Source: Sulfuritalea sp.
Lineage (GTDB): Bacteria > Pseudomonadota > Gammaproteobacteria > Burkholderiales > Rhodocyclaceae
Reading direction: 5' to 3'
Assembly (NCBI GenBank): GCA_016710465.1
Contig: JADJVS010000014.1
Location: forward strand, 434,001-498,000
Length of the DNA: 64,000 nt
The translations under genes were made by a program, and so were the position numbers. Below the pieces are notes generated by a model. It was not told the origin of the DNA and ran no database searches. It saw nothing but the letters and a program-made list of their open reading frames with translations. Below, piece after piece: positions 35,981 to 43,751 of this stretch (position 1 is the stretch's first letter; each line of letters opens with the position of its first letter).

Positions 35981-36586
35981 TTACCGTGAAGGAATCGGCA
36001 GACCCATGCGCGAGCCCCATTCGCGCGGGTGGGACATGCCCGTGGCGGGCGGTGGCCGCTTGCGCTTGCCCATGCCGCCCGGCACCGCCGTCAGCGGCTG
36101 TATCTTGGAGGGTTCGGGAATCGGCGTGTCGAGCACGCGCGGTGCATAGCAGCCTTCGATCCGCCCCTGATCGTCGCGTTGCACGTTCGGCCAGACCATC
36201 TCGGCGCAGAAGGAATGGATGCTCATGCAGCGCTCACCGTCGGCGGCGCAGAGATACAGATCCCAGCGTTCGTTGGCCTGCACCACCAGTTTCGCCCCGG
36301 CTTCGGGTACGTATTTGGCCCCGGTCAGAAAGTACAGCCCCTTTTCGGTCTGCACCACGACATGGGCGACACGGCGGGTATCGATGACCTCGACGGGCGT
36401 GCCGGTCTGTGGTGGCGAGACCAGCGTGACGGGGCGGAAATGCCGCCACAGCGCCGTGTTGTGCAGGCGTTGCTGGCCGATGAATTCGAAGACCAGCACG
36501 CCGGCGGCAATCAGGCAGAGGATGCCCAGCATCCAGAAGAAGGGACGCTTGTCGAGCGGCCTGGATTCGGTGATGAGCTCGCTCAC
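35981..36586 (-). CDS. Single-pass membrane protein of unknown function
   Basis: The 201-residue protein has one N-terminal membrane segment (FFWMLGILCLIAAGVLVFEF, residues 16-36). A periplasmic part follows with LYLCAADGERCMSIHSFCAE, giving three or four cysteines for possible disulfides. A basic, Pro-rich tail follows. Its ATG overlaps the stop of the giant oxidoreductase gene, so the two are cotranscribed. I do not recognise the family; a partner role for the oxidoreductase is only suggested by coupling. Confidence 0.75.
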   Translation of the reverse strand: MSELITESRPLDKRPFFWMLGILCLIAAGVLVFEFIGQQRLHNTALWRHFRPVTLVSPPQTGTPVEVIDTRRVAHVVVQTEKGLYFLTGAKYVPEAGAKLVVQANERWDLYLCAADGERCMSIHSFCAEMVWPNVQRDDQGRIEGCYAPRVLDTPIPEPSKIQPLTAVPGGMGKRKRPPPATGMSHPREWGSRMGLPIPSR

Positions 36587-39500
36587 AACAGCACCCGCTC
36601 TATTCCGCCGGCATTGGCTGCACGTACGTAGTCCCGCAGCCAGTCGGGGCCAAGCAGGGACTTCGCCATCTCGACCACGATGTAGTCGGCGCTGATGTCG
36701 GCGTCGTTCTCGTAACGCGACAGACCCTGCAGGCAGGAAGGGCAGGAGGTGAGTATCTTTACCGGCGTGTCGTCAGCGCCGACTCCTGCCGCCGCCTCGC
36801 GCAGGCGTGCCGCGCCGGCTTCCATCTCCTGCTGCTTGCGGAAGCGAATCTGGGTCGACACATCGGGGCGGCTCACGGCCAGGGTGCCGGATTCGCCGCA
36901 GCAGCGGTCGTTGAGGTCCACGCGCTGACCCATCAAGGCATTCGCCACCTTGATGCCGGAGTGGTGCTTCATCGGCGTGTGGCAGGGCTCGTGGTACATG
37001 TATTTCGTGCCGCGCAGTTGTCCGTCGGGGCCATCGAGCTTGATGCCCTTCTCAAACAGCCACTCGTGGATATCGACCAGGCGGCAGCCGGGGAAGATCT
37101 TGCCAAACTCGTATTTCAGCAACTGGTCCATGCAGGTGCCGCAGGACACCACCACGGTGCGGATGTCGAGGTAGTTCAGCGTATTGGCGACGCGGTGAAA
37201 GAGCACGCGGTTGGCGGTGGTGATGGCCTGGCCCTTGTCCTCGTCGCCCGACGCGCTCTGCGGGTAGCCGCAGCAGAGGTAGCCCGGCGGCAGCACCGTG
37301 GTGGCGCCGGCGTGCCAGAGCATGGCCTGGGTCGCCAGGCCGACCTGCGAGAACAGGCGCTCCGAGCCGCAGCCGGGGAAATAGAACACCGACTCGGCAT
37401 CCTCGCTGGCGCGCTGCGGATTGCGGATCACCGGGATCAGCGTGTCGTCCTCGATATCCAGCAACGCGCGCGAGGTGCGCGTCGGCACGTTCTTCGGCAA
37501 CGGCTTGTTGAGGAAGTGGACCACCTGGGCCTTGATCTCGGGACGGCCCAGGGTCGCCGGCGGGTGGCGGACGGAGTCCTGGATCAGGCCGAAGGACTTC
37601 GCCAGCGTGTGGCCGAGGCGCTGCGCCTTGTAGCCGAGCTGGATCATGCCGGCGCGCACCAGCTTGATGGTCGCCGGATCGGTGGCGGAAAGGAAGGCCA
37701 TCGCCGCTGCCGATCCGGGATTGAATTTCTTCTTGCCCTGGCGGCGCAGGAAGTTGCGCATGGCCACCGAGACATCGCCGAAATCGATGTCCACCGGGCA
37801 GGGATTGACGCACTTGTGGCAGACCGTGCAGTGCTCGGCGACGTCACCGAACTCGTCGAAATGCTGCAGCGAGATGCCGCGCCGCGTTTGCTCTTCGTAG
37901 AGGAAAGCCTCGACCAGCAGCGAGGTGCCGAGGATCTTGTTGCGCGGGCTGTAGAGCAGGTTGGCGCGCGGCACGTGGGTCGAGCACACCGGTTTGCACT
38001 TGCCGCAGCGCAGGCAGTTCTTGATCGACTCGGAAATGCCGCCGATGTCGGACTGCTCCATGATCAGCGACTCGACGCCGAGCAGGGCAAACGAGGGCGT
38101 GTAGGCGTTGCTCAGGTCGGCGCGCATCTGCGGCAGGGCCATCAGCTTGCCGCGGTTGAAGTGGCCGTTCGGGTCGATCTTCTGTTTGTAGTCGCGGAAG
38201 GGCCGGATTTCGTCTTCGCCGAGGAACTCCAGCTTGGTGATGCCGATGCCGTGCTCGCCCGAGATCACGCCGCCGAGATCGCGCGCCAGCGTCATGATGC
38301 GTTCGACCGTGTGGTAGGCCGTCTGCAGCATGGCGTAGTTGTCCGAGTTCACCGGGATGTTGGTATGCACGTTGCCGTCGCCGGCATGCATGTGCAGGGC
38401 GATGAACAGGCGGCCCTTGAGCACCTCCTTGTGCAGCGCCTCGATGCCGTCCAGCACCGGACGGTAGGCCACGCCGTCGAAGATCTCTTCGAGCAGCGGC
38501 TTCAGTTCCTGCTTCCAGGAAACGCGCAGCGAATGGTTTTGCAGCTTGCCGAAGACGCTGGCCGCCAGCGGATGCCAGGTCTTCACCGGCACCGCGCGCG
38601 GCGGCACCGGCAGCGGATGCCAGTGGCGTGGCATGGTCGGCGGTGGCGGCGGTGGCCAGGCGCCGTCGAGATTGTCGAGCAGGCCCTGCCAGCGCGAGCG
38701 CACCTCGGCGATGGTGGCCTGCGCCTGGTCGCGGCGATCGCCGATCAGCTCGGCCTTGTCGAGGCCGCTTTCTCCGGCTTCGCCCATGTGCAGCGGCAGC
38801 TCGCCGGCGATGAATTCGGCCAGCGCGTCGCACAGCTCCAGCTTGTTGCGGATCGAGAGCTCGATGTTGAGCCGTTCGATGCCTTCGCAGTAATCGCCCA
38901 TGCGCGGCAGCGGAATGACGACGTCTTCATTGACCTTGAAAGCGTTGGTGTGGCGCGAGATCGCCGCGGTACGCGCGCGGTCGAGCCAGAAGCGCTTGCG
39001 TGCCTCGGGGCTGACGGCGATGAAGCCCTCGCCGCCACGGGCATTGGCCATGCGCACGACGTCCGAGGTGGCGCGCATTACCGCCGTATCGTCAGCGCCG
39101 ACTATGTCGCCGATCAGCACCATCTTGGGCCGGCCGTGGCGTTTTGCCTTGGTCGCGTAGCCGACGGCCTTGACGTAGCGCTCGTCGAGGTGTTCCAGGC
39201 CGGCGAGCTGCACGCCCGCCGCCAGCCCCGCGCCGCCGGGCTTGAAGTAGTCGGTGATCTCGACGATGCTGGGCACGGCTTCGCCCACCCGGCCGAAGAA
39301 CTCGAGGCAGACGGTGCGCGTCACCGGCGGCATCTGGTGCAGGATCCAAACCGCCGAGGTGATCAGGCCGTCGCAGCCTTCCTTCTGCACGCCGGGCAGA
39401 CCGGCGAGGAACTTGTCGGTGACGTCCTTGCCCAGGCCGGTCTTGCGGAAAGTGCCGCCGGGGATGGCGAGGAACTCCTCGCGTTCGACGCGGCAGTCGT

Positions 39501-40503
39501 CGGTGAGGTGCTTGACGCGGAAGGTGGCGGTTTCCTGCTCGTGGATCTTGCCCAGGTTGTGGCCGATGCGTTCTACTTCCAGCCAGCGGCCGTCGGTATC
39601 CACCATGCGCCAAGAGGCCAGGTTGTCCAGCGCCGTGCCCCACAGCACGGCCTTCTTGCCGCCGGCATTCATGGCGATGTTGCCGCCGATGCAGGAGGCG
39701 TCGGCCGAGGTCGGGTCGCAGGCGAAGACGCGGCCGGCTTCCTCGGCGCGCTCCATGACGCGGCGCGTGACCACGCCGGCACCGGTGTGTATCGTGGCAT
39801 AGGGGCGCGTCACGCCGGGCAGCGTGGCTTCGACCACCGGCCCCATGTCGATCAGCTTCTCGGTGTTGATCACTGCCGAGTGCGGGTCCAGCGGCACGGC
39901 GCCGCCGGTGTAGCCGGTGCCGCCGCCGCGCGGGATGATGGTCAGGCCCAGCGCGATGCAGTCGCGTACCAACGGCGCCACTTCCGCCTCGGTGTCCGGC
40001 GTGAGCACGACGAAGGGATATTCAACGCGCCAGTCGGTGGCGTCGGTGACGTGCGAGACGCGGGCCAGGCCGTCGAAGCAGACGTTGTCGCGGCGGGTGT
40101 GGCGGGCCAGGGCCTTGAGCGCCCGGGCGCGCATGGCGCGGGTGTTGTCGAACCAGCGCTCGAAGTTGCGCACCGCGTCCTGGGCCGCCGCCAAGAGGCG
40201 CGCCACGCGCTCGTTTCCGTCGCGCCGCTTGTCGATTTCGCGCAGGCGATGGCGCAGGGCCTCGACCAGCGCCTCGCGCCGTTCGCGATTGCCCAGCAGG
40301 TCGTCCTCGAGGTAGGGATTGCGCCGCACCACCCAGATGTCGCCCAGCACCTCGTAAAGCATGCGCGCCGAGCGGCCGGTGACGCGCTCCGCGCGCAGCT
40401 CGGTCAGCGTCGCCCAAGCCGCGGCGCCGAGCAGGCGAATGACGATCTCGCGGTCGGAAAACGAGGTGTAGTTATAGGGGATTTCGCGCAGGCGGGCGGT
40501 CAT
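36583..40503 (-). CDS. Giant FAD-linked oxidase/Fe-S oxidoreductase (DUF3683, D-lactate dehydrogenase-like)
   Basis: The 1306-residue protein has an N-terminal DUF3683 segment (starts MTARLREIPYNYTSFSDREI) and an FAD-binding type 4 domain with TIIPRGGGTGYTGGAVPLD. An FAD-oxidase C-terminal domain follows, with HMHAGDGNVHTNIPVN and SGEHGIGITKLEFLG. Then come two 4Fe-4S motifs (CLRCGKCKPVCS; CTVCHKCVNPCPVD) and two CCG domains (CCGYPQSASG; CCGESGTLA). It should oxidise a 2-hydroxy acid such as D-lactate or glycolate and pass electrons through Fe-S centres to the quinone pool. Two copies of the dispersed repeat lie in it, each encoding VGADDT. It leads a minus-strand operon. Confidence 0.92.
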   Translation of the reverse strand: MTARLREIPYNYTSFSDREIVIRLLGAAAWATLTELRAERVTGRSARMLYEVLGDIWVVRRNPYLEDDLLGNRERREALVEALRHRLREIDKRRDGNERVARLLAAAQDAVRNFERWFDNTRAMRARALKALARHTRRDNVCFDGLARVSHVTDATDWRVEYPFVVLTPDTEAEVAPLVRDCIALGLTIIPRGGGTGYTGGAVPLDPHSAVINTEKLIDMGPVVEATLPGVTRPYATIHTGAGVVTRRVMERAEEAGRVFACDPTSADASCIGGNIAMNAGGKKAVLWGTALDNLASWRMVDTDGRWLEVERIGHNLGKIHEQETATFRVKHLTDDCRVEREEFLAIPGGTFRKTGLGKDVTDKFLAGLPGVQKEGCDGLITSAVWILHQMPPVTRTVCLEFFGRVGEAVPSIVEITDYFKPGGAGLAAGVQLAGLEHLDERYVKAVGYATKAKRHGRPKMVLIGDIVGADDTAVMRATSDVVRMANARGGEGFIAVSPEARKRFWLDRARTAAISRHTNAFKVNEDVVIPLPRMGDYCEGIERLNIELSIRNKLELCDALAEFIAGELPLHMGEAGESGLDKAELIGDRRDQAQATIAEVRSRWQGLLDNLDGAWPPPPPPTMPRHWHPLPVPPRAVPVKTWHPLAASVFGKLQNHSLRVSWKQELKPLLEEIFDGVAYRPVLDGIEALHKEVLKGRLFIALHMHAGDGNVHTNIPVNSDNYAMLQTAYHTVERIMTLARDLGGVISGEHGIGITKLEFLGEDEIRPFRDYKQKIDPNGHFNRGKLMALPQMRADLSNAYTPSFALLGVESLIMEQSDIGGISESIKNCLRCGKCKPVCSTHVPRANLLYSPRNKILGTSLLVEAFLYEEQTRRGISLQHFDEFGDVAEHCTVCHKCVNPCPVDIDFGDVSVAMRNFLRRQGKKKFNPGSAAAMAFLSATDPATIKLVRAGMIQLGYKAQRLGHTLAKSFGLIQDSVRHPPATLGRPEIKAQVVHFLNKPLPKNVPTRTSRALLDIEDDTLIPVIRNPQRASEDAESVFYFPGCGSERLFSQVGLATQAMLWHAGATTVLPPGYLCCGYPQSASGDEDKGQAITTANRVLFHRVANTLNYLDIRTVVVSCGTCMDQLLKYEFGKIFPGCRLVDIHEWLFEKGIKLDGPDGQLRGTKYMYHEPCHTPMKHHSGIKVANALMGQRVDLNDRCCGESGTLAVSRPDVSTQIRFRKQQEMEAGAARLREAAAGVGADDTPVKILTSCPSCLQGLSRYENDADISADYIVVEMAKSLLGPDWLRDYVRAANAGGIERVLL
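36761..36789 (-). repeat. Dispersed REP-like repeat, copy 1 in the giant oxidoreductase
   Basis: On the minus strand GGAGTCGGCGCTGACGACAC is read as GVGADDTPV between the last two Fe-S/CCG elements. Confidence 0.5.
39080..39106 (-). repeat. Dispersed REP-like repeat, copy 2 in the giant oxidoreductase
   Basis: On the minus strand TAGTCGGCGCTGACGATACG then GCGGT is read as VGADDTAV, the same frame as the copy at 36761. Confidence 0.55.
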
Positions 40504-40591
40504 GCGATGCGGCGGAGCAAAAGGGCTCTATTGTAGGCGATGGGTTTGTAACAGAGGCCCTGCGCGGCGCGTGGTTAGCATCGACCGCTCT

Positions 40592-40612
40592 CCCTCCCCT
40601 TCAAGGGGAGGG
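40592..40612. repeat. CCCTCCCCTT palindrome followed by a G-rich run
   Basis: Perfect 10-bp arms CCCTCCCCTT and AAGGGGAGGG around one base, followed by GTTGGGGAGGGGGGG. Palindromes of this kind are frequent intergenic elements in many proteobacteria; here it may also terminate or pause transcription. Confidence 0.6.
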
Positions 40613-40649
40613 TTGGGGAGGGGGGGGAATAGGTGGGACTTTGCTGTCG

Positions 40650-40675
40650 GTCGCTGCATTGCCAGCTCCGACTTT
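40650..40675 (-). repeat. Dispersed REP-like repeat, degenerate copy
   Basis: GCCAGCTCCGACTTT on the plus strand matches the inverted core CGCCAGCGCCGACTTT with few changes. It forms an inverted pair with the copy at 40888. Confidence 0.45.
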
Positions 40676-40887
40676 TGCCGATGCCGCTCGTAAGGCCGCG
40701 CAGCGTCTCGCCCCGGCCCTGCGGGCTGCCCTCGCTGCAGAAGGCCCGCCGGACCGGCCACTAAACTCGCTGCGCTCGGACAACGCAACCGGACTGCTCC
40801 CGGCGAACCTTCCTCGTTCGGCGGGACAGAGGGTAAAGAAAACCGCCGCGCGTGGTGAGTCGTGATGCAAAATAGATGAAACAGGAG

Positions 40888-40917
40888 AGAAAGTCGGCGC
40901 TGGCGACATGGCGATAG
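40888..40917 (+). repeat. Dispersed REP-like repeat, intergenic copy
   Basis: AGAAAGTCGGCGCTGGCGAC followed by ATGGCGATAG is one of the best full-length intergenic copies, 120 bp upstream of the accessory beta-propeller gene. Confidence 0.65.
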
Positions 40918-41036
40918 TCTGCAACTCTGATTGGTGGAGGCTACAAGTGAGACCGGCTGGCACCTTCAGCTTATAAGGAACAAGAAATGGAGAGCATTGT
41001 GATGCGGACCTCTATAGCGAGACGAACCATTCGCCT

Positions 41037-42176
41037 ATGAAGACACCGATGTTTTTGTTGGGAATTGTCCTCAGCAGCATGTTTAGCTCTGCGCATGCTG
41101 CCGATTTCACGCCTTTAATGACTCACATCGCCGCACCCCAAGAAGAAGCGAAGGATTCCACTCTCGGTTTTAAGGTCATTGGCCACTTCCCGCAAGAATA
41201 TGCTCTTGATGCCAAGCTGGATGAAAGTAGGAAACTGGCGTTTCTTTCGTTCATCCAGCCAGAACAATCCGGCATCCGAGTAATCGATCTGTCAAACCCT
41301 GAGTCTCCGAACGAGATATCGACATATCTAACTGGAAGTCTATTTCCGAGAGACTTTGTTGTTAGTGATTCAGGTAAGCGGCTATATGTGCTTACAGATC
41401 GAGATCTGCAAATCGTTGACACCGAAAATCCTAAATTCCCGAAAGTACTCGGAACATACGACATTCGAGGTGATGACTTCCGCATAGTTGGCGTGTCGAA
41501 AGAAGGAGGCAGGTTATATGTATATGAGCGAGGCCATTTGAAAATATTGGACGTCAAAGATACGGGACCGTTGAAGGAAGTTGGCCGTCTTAAGCTGAAT
41601 GGCCGGTTCCAAGCAATTTATGTTTCACCGACTGACCAGTTCGCATATTTCGCAAACGACAAAAATCTCTATTCCCTCAACATACGCAACCCGCGGCGAC
41701 CAAGGATAGTTGCATCCATGCCGCTTGTTGCTCTAGGCTCCTACGGCAATACTGGGCCTCTCACAGCATCGGATGACGGTGATCTAATTGTCATTGGAGA
41801 TTTTGATCAATTCAATCCAGCGGTAAGTAATCTGCGCCTTGCCCAGCTTGACTCAAAAGGGGGCTTATCTGTCCTGATGGGCGGTATGCTGAATCTGAAA
41901 TCGAGAGGTGGATATAGCATTCAGCTGCGTGGGCGCAATAGAAGCCTGTACCTTATGACTCCGGAAGAAGGCTTGATAAAAATCAGTGTATCTGAACGAA
42001 AAGCATTGGTATTTGAAGGAGGCATGCGTGTTCCAATGTCGAAGCAAATTGGTACCTTTGGAAGGGGTGGTTTCTATGTCTCCAAAGACGAAAAGCAGGT
42101 CGTTGTCCCGATTACGGTTCGTCATGGTGAAGACATTGCCACTATTGGTGGACTAACTATTTATGGCCGTGACTAG
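41037..42176 (+). CDS. Exported LVIVD-type beta-propeller protein, AT-rich accessory gene
   Basis: The 379-residue protein has a signal peptide ending SSAHA-ADF (residues 1-21). Repeated units follow, such as GIRVIDLSNPESPNEIS, DLQIVDTENPKFPKVLG, HLKILDVKDTGPLKEVG and NLYSLNIRNPRRPRIVA, the LVIVD pattern of surface beta-propellers. No catalytic residues are seen; binding or adhesion is possible. Base composition is clearly more AT-rich than its neighbours, codon use differs (AAA, ATA and TTT are frequent), and repeat pairs bracket it, all suggesting horizontal gain. ATG 41037 lacks a good ribosome-binding site. Confidence 0.8.
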   Translation: MKTPMFLLGIVLSSMFSSAHAADFTPLMTHIAAPQEEAKDSTLGFKVIGHFPQEYALDAKLDESRKLAFLSFIQPEQSGIRVIDLSNPESPNEISTYLTGSLFPRDFVVSDSGKRLYVLTDRDLQIVDTENPKFPKVLGTYDIRGDDFRIVGVSKEGGRLYVYERGHLKILDVKDTGPLKEVGRLKLNGRFQAIYVSPTDQFAYFANDKNLYSLNIRNPRRPRIVASMPLVALGSYGNTGPLTASDDGDLIVIGDFDQFNPAVSNLRLAQLDSKGGLSVLMGGMLNLKSRGGYSIQLRGRNRSLYLMTPEEGLIKISVSERKALVFEGGMRVPMSKQIGTFGRGGFYVSKDEKQVVVPITVRHGEDIATIGGLTIYGRD

Positions 42177-42230
42177 CCTCGGACCCGTTGAAGCTGTAGA
42201 AAACCCCCTTTTTGACCCGCAAAGCCCCCC

Positions 42231-42260
42231 CGAATGGCGCGATCCACATCGCGCCATTCG
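42231..42260. terminator. Strong hairpin after the beta-propeller gene
   Basis: Perfect 13-bp arms CGAATGGCGCGAT and ATCGCGCCATTCG with a CCAC loop, 54 bp past the stop. There is no clean T run, only TCATTTCACT. It may protect the mRNA 3' end or terminate with Rho; it could also be part of the adjacent repeat cluster. Confidence 0.5.
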
Positions 42261-42282
42261 TCATTTCACTGTCGGAGTTCTT

Positions 42283-42312
42283 GATTCGCCGTCCCGCCAG
42301 CGCCGACTCTCT
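42283..42312 (-). repeat. Dispersed REP-like repeat, left arm of an inverted pair
   Basis: CGTCCCGCCAGCGCCGACT on the plus strand, identical to copies at 21933 and 58113. It pairs with the copy at 42381. Confidence 0.7.
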
Positions 42313-42408
42313 GGTCAGTCCCTCGCTTGCCTACCAGCTATTGGTGTCGGGTCGGATAATTTTTCGCGGCTCCGGGTTTTTCAGAAAGTCGGCGCTTGCG
42401 CGACGGCG
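42288..42408. repeat. REPIN-like element: two inverted repeat copies with a 77-bp loop
   Basis: The 22-bp arms at 42288-42309 and 42387-42408 are inverted copies of the dispersed repeat with only two mismatches, enclosing 77 bp. This is the architecture of REP doublets (REPINs), non-autonomous elements moved by RAYT transposases. No RAYT gene is in the window. The right arm abuts the toxin stop codon. Confidence 0.6.
42381..42408 (+). repeat. Dispersed REP-like repeat, right arm of an inverted pair
   Basis: AGAAAGTCGGCGCTTGCGCG followed by ACGGCG. It ends 2 bp before the 3' end of the toxin gene. Confidence 0.65.
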
Positions 42409-42409
42409 A

Positions 42410-42709
42410 TCAGCTACGTCGCAAGCGCTCCGTGATCGAAGCCGGATTCTGGCGGCAGTCCAGTACGGCGATGACAGTGGCAATGTCGTCGTTCAGATCG
42501 TAGAAAATCGCGAACGGGAAACGTTTAGCGAGAGTGCGATGCAGCTTGCCGTCCGGTTTGGGATGAATCCCGGCGAACAGCGCGAGCGAACCGATGTCGG
42601 CGAAGAGGTTGTCAAGAAAATACTCGCCGATACCCGCCTGTTGCTCTTCGTAAAACGCATAGCCTTCGAGCAGATCGGTTTCTGCCGAACGGGTGATCCT
42701 GACTTGCAT
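42410..42709 (-). CDS. RelE/ParE-family toxin
   Basis: The 99-residue protein starts MQVRITRSAETDLLEGYAFY and contains the core FPFAIFYDLNDDIATVIAVLDCRQNP, the RelE/ParE fold pattern. Proteins of this group cleave mRNA at the ribosome or poison gyrase; which one applies here is not clear. ATG 42709 overlaps the antitoxin stop (TGATG), the standard antitoxin-first arrangement. The dispersed repeat ends at its stop codon. Confidence 0.88.
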   Translation of the reverse strand: MQVRITRSAETDLLEGYAFYEEQQAGIGEYFLDNLFADIGSLALFAGIHPKPDGKLHRTLAKRFPFAIFYDLNDDIATVIAVLDCRQNPASITERLRRS

Positions 42710-42933
42710 CAGTGGGACTTGATCTGAGCGCGGATGCGTTCCTTGGCTTCGTTCCATGGTGACACGGTTTCGTCTCCACTGGCGAGGCGGCGCAGGCGCT
42801 GCTCAAGCACCGCGCCATGCCATGCGGGCAGTTCCACGCTGCTTCCGGATTGCGTACATAACGAGTCCCAAAGCGATTCCATCAGTTTCAGCTTTTCGGA
42901 AACAGGCATGGAAACGATGTCAACGGTGGTCAT
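42709..42933 (-). CDS. Addiction-module antitoxin (TIGR02574/Unstab_antitox type)
   Basis: The 74-residue protein begins MTTVDIVSMPVSEKLKLMES and has LWDSLCTQS and PAWHGAVLEQRLRRLASGDE, typical of the small antitoxins paired with RelE/ParE toxins. A purine-rich GGAGGG lies upstream of ATG 42933. The frame stays open upstream, but that part is not antitoxin-like. It should neutralise the toxin encoded immediately downstream and autorepress the operon. Confidence 0.88.
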   Translation of the reverse strand: MTTVDIVSMPVSEKLKLMESLWDSLCTQSGSSVELPAWHGAVLEQRLRRLASGDETVSPWNEAKERIRAQIKSH

Positions 42934-43081
42934 TGGGGAGATCCCTCCTTTGGGTTCGTATGGAGCGGATGCTATCAAAAAATTTGCATTGCCTATACGG
43001 CAAGAAATTCGAGGTCCCCTTGCAATCCGGCCTCGCCGCCGCCATATTCCCACATGTTTGACAATCTGAATGGTGACTTCG

Positions 43082-43744
43082 ATGCGTACCCGCCTGCTTG
43101 CCGTGCTTGCCTTCGCCGCCACCCTGTTGTCCGGCTGCGGCTACAACCAGATCCAGATCAACGACGAAGGCGTTAACGCCGCCTGGTCCGAGGTGCTGAA
43201 CCAGTACAAGCGCCGAGCCGACCTGATCCCGAACCTGGTTTCGGTGGTGCAGGGCTATGCCGCGCACGAGAAGGAAGTCCTGACCCGCGTTTCCGAAGCG
43301 CGCGCCAATGTTGCCGGCATCAAGGCGACACCGGAGTTGATCAACGATCCGGCGGCCTTCGCCAAGTTCCAGAAGGTGCAGGGCGAGCTGGGCGGCGCGC
43401 TGGCGCGCCTGCTGGCGGTGTCGGAGAACTATCCCCAGCTCAAGGCGGACGCCAATTTCCGCGACCTGCAGGCCCAGCTCGAAGGCACCGAGAACCGCAT
43501 CACCGTGGCGCGCAACCGCTACATCAAGGCGGTGCAGGAGTACAACATCTCGGTGCGCACCTTCCCCAACAACCTGACGGCCATGGTCATGGGCTGGCAG
43601 ACCAAGCCCAATTTCACGGTCGAGGACGAGAAGGCGATTTCCGCGCCGCCGAAGGTGAATTTCGGCGCCTCGCCAGCGCCGACTCCTGCTTCAGCACAGG
43701 GCGCCGCCCCGGCGCCTTCGCCGACCTCCGCCGGTTACCAGTAG
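43082..43744 (+). CDS. lemA: LemA family lipoprotein
   Basis: The 220-residue protein has a lipoprotein signal with lipobox LLSGC. The LemA domain is diagnostic: AAWSEVLNQYKRRADLIPNL, LARLLAVSENYPQLKAD and ENRITVARNRYIKAVQEYN. The C-terminal Pro/Ala tail includes a copy of the dispersed repeat (43664-43692). It heads a three-gene unit with two TPM-domain proteins, a common arrangement linked to envelope stress. ATG 43082 is favoured over ATG 43070 because it is nearer the hydrophobic signal core. Confidence 0.95.
   Translation: MRTRLLAVLAFAATLLSGCGYNQIQINDEGVNAAWSEVLNQYKRRADLIPNLVSVVQGYAAHEKEVLTRVSEARANVAGIKATPELINDPAAFAKFQKVQGELGGALARLLAVSENYPQLKADANFRDLQAQLEGTENRITVARNRYIKAVQEYNISVRTFPNNLTAMVMGWQTKPNFTVEDEKAISAPPKVNFGASPAPTPASAQGAAPAPSPTSAGYQ
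43664..43692 (-). repeat. Dispersed REP-like repeat, copy in the lemA tail
   Basis: CTCGCCAGCGCCGACTCCTG on the plus strand is read as SPAPTPA in the Pro/Ala tail of LemA. Confidence 0.5.
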
Positions 43745-43751
43745 GACCGGC

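Larger units (their letters stand above)
40504..41036. other. 533-bp intergenic region with repeats
   Basis: No gene is convincing. From left to right it holds the end of a divergent promoter region, a CCCTCCCCTT palindrome (40592-40612), a degenerate inverted copy of the dispersed repeat (40650-40675), a GC-rich stretch with CTCGCTGCGCTCGGACAA of the sort common in repeated intergenic DNA, and a forward repeat copy (40888-40917). The last 120 bp become AT-rich and lead into the next gene. An open frame at 40641-40865 encodes low-complexity sequence and is rejected as a gene. Confidence 0.6.

Noticed and set aside
36961..40536. 1191-codon open frame on the plus strand
   Set aside because: It is antisense to the DUF3683 oxidoreductase, which has clear FAD and Fe-S motifs. 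The translation is rich in Ala, Gly, Arg, His, Val and Asp without recognisable domains, a usual shadow in high-GC DNA.
40641..40865. Possible 74-residue gene in the intergenic region
   Set aside because: The translation is low complexity with PLNSLRSDNATG-type sequence as seen in translated intergenic repeats; there is no ribosome-binding site.
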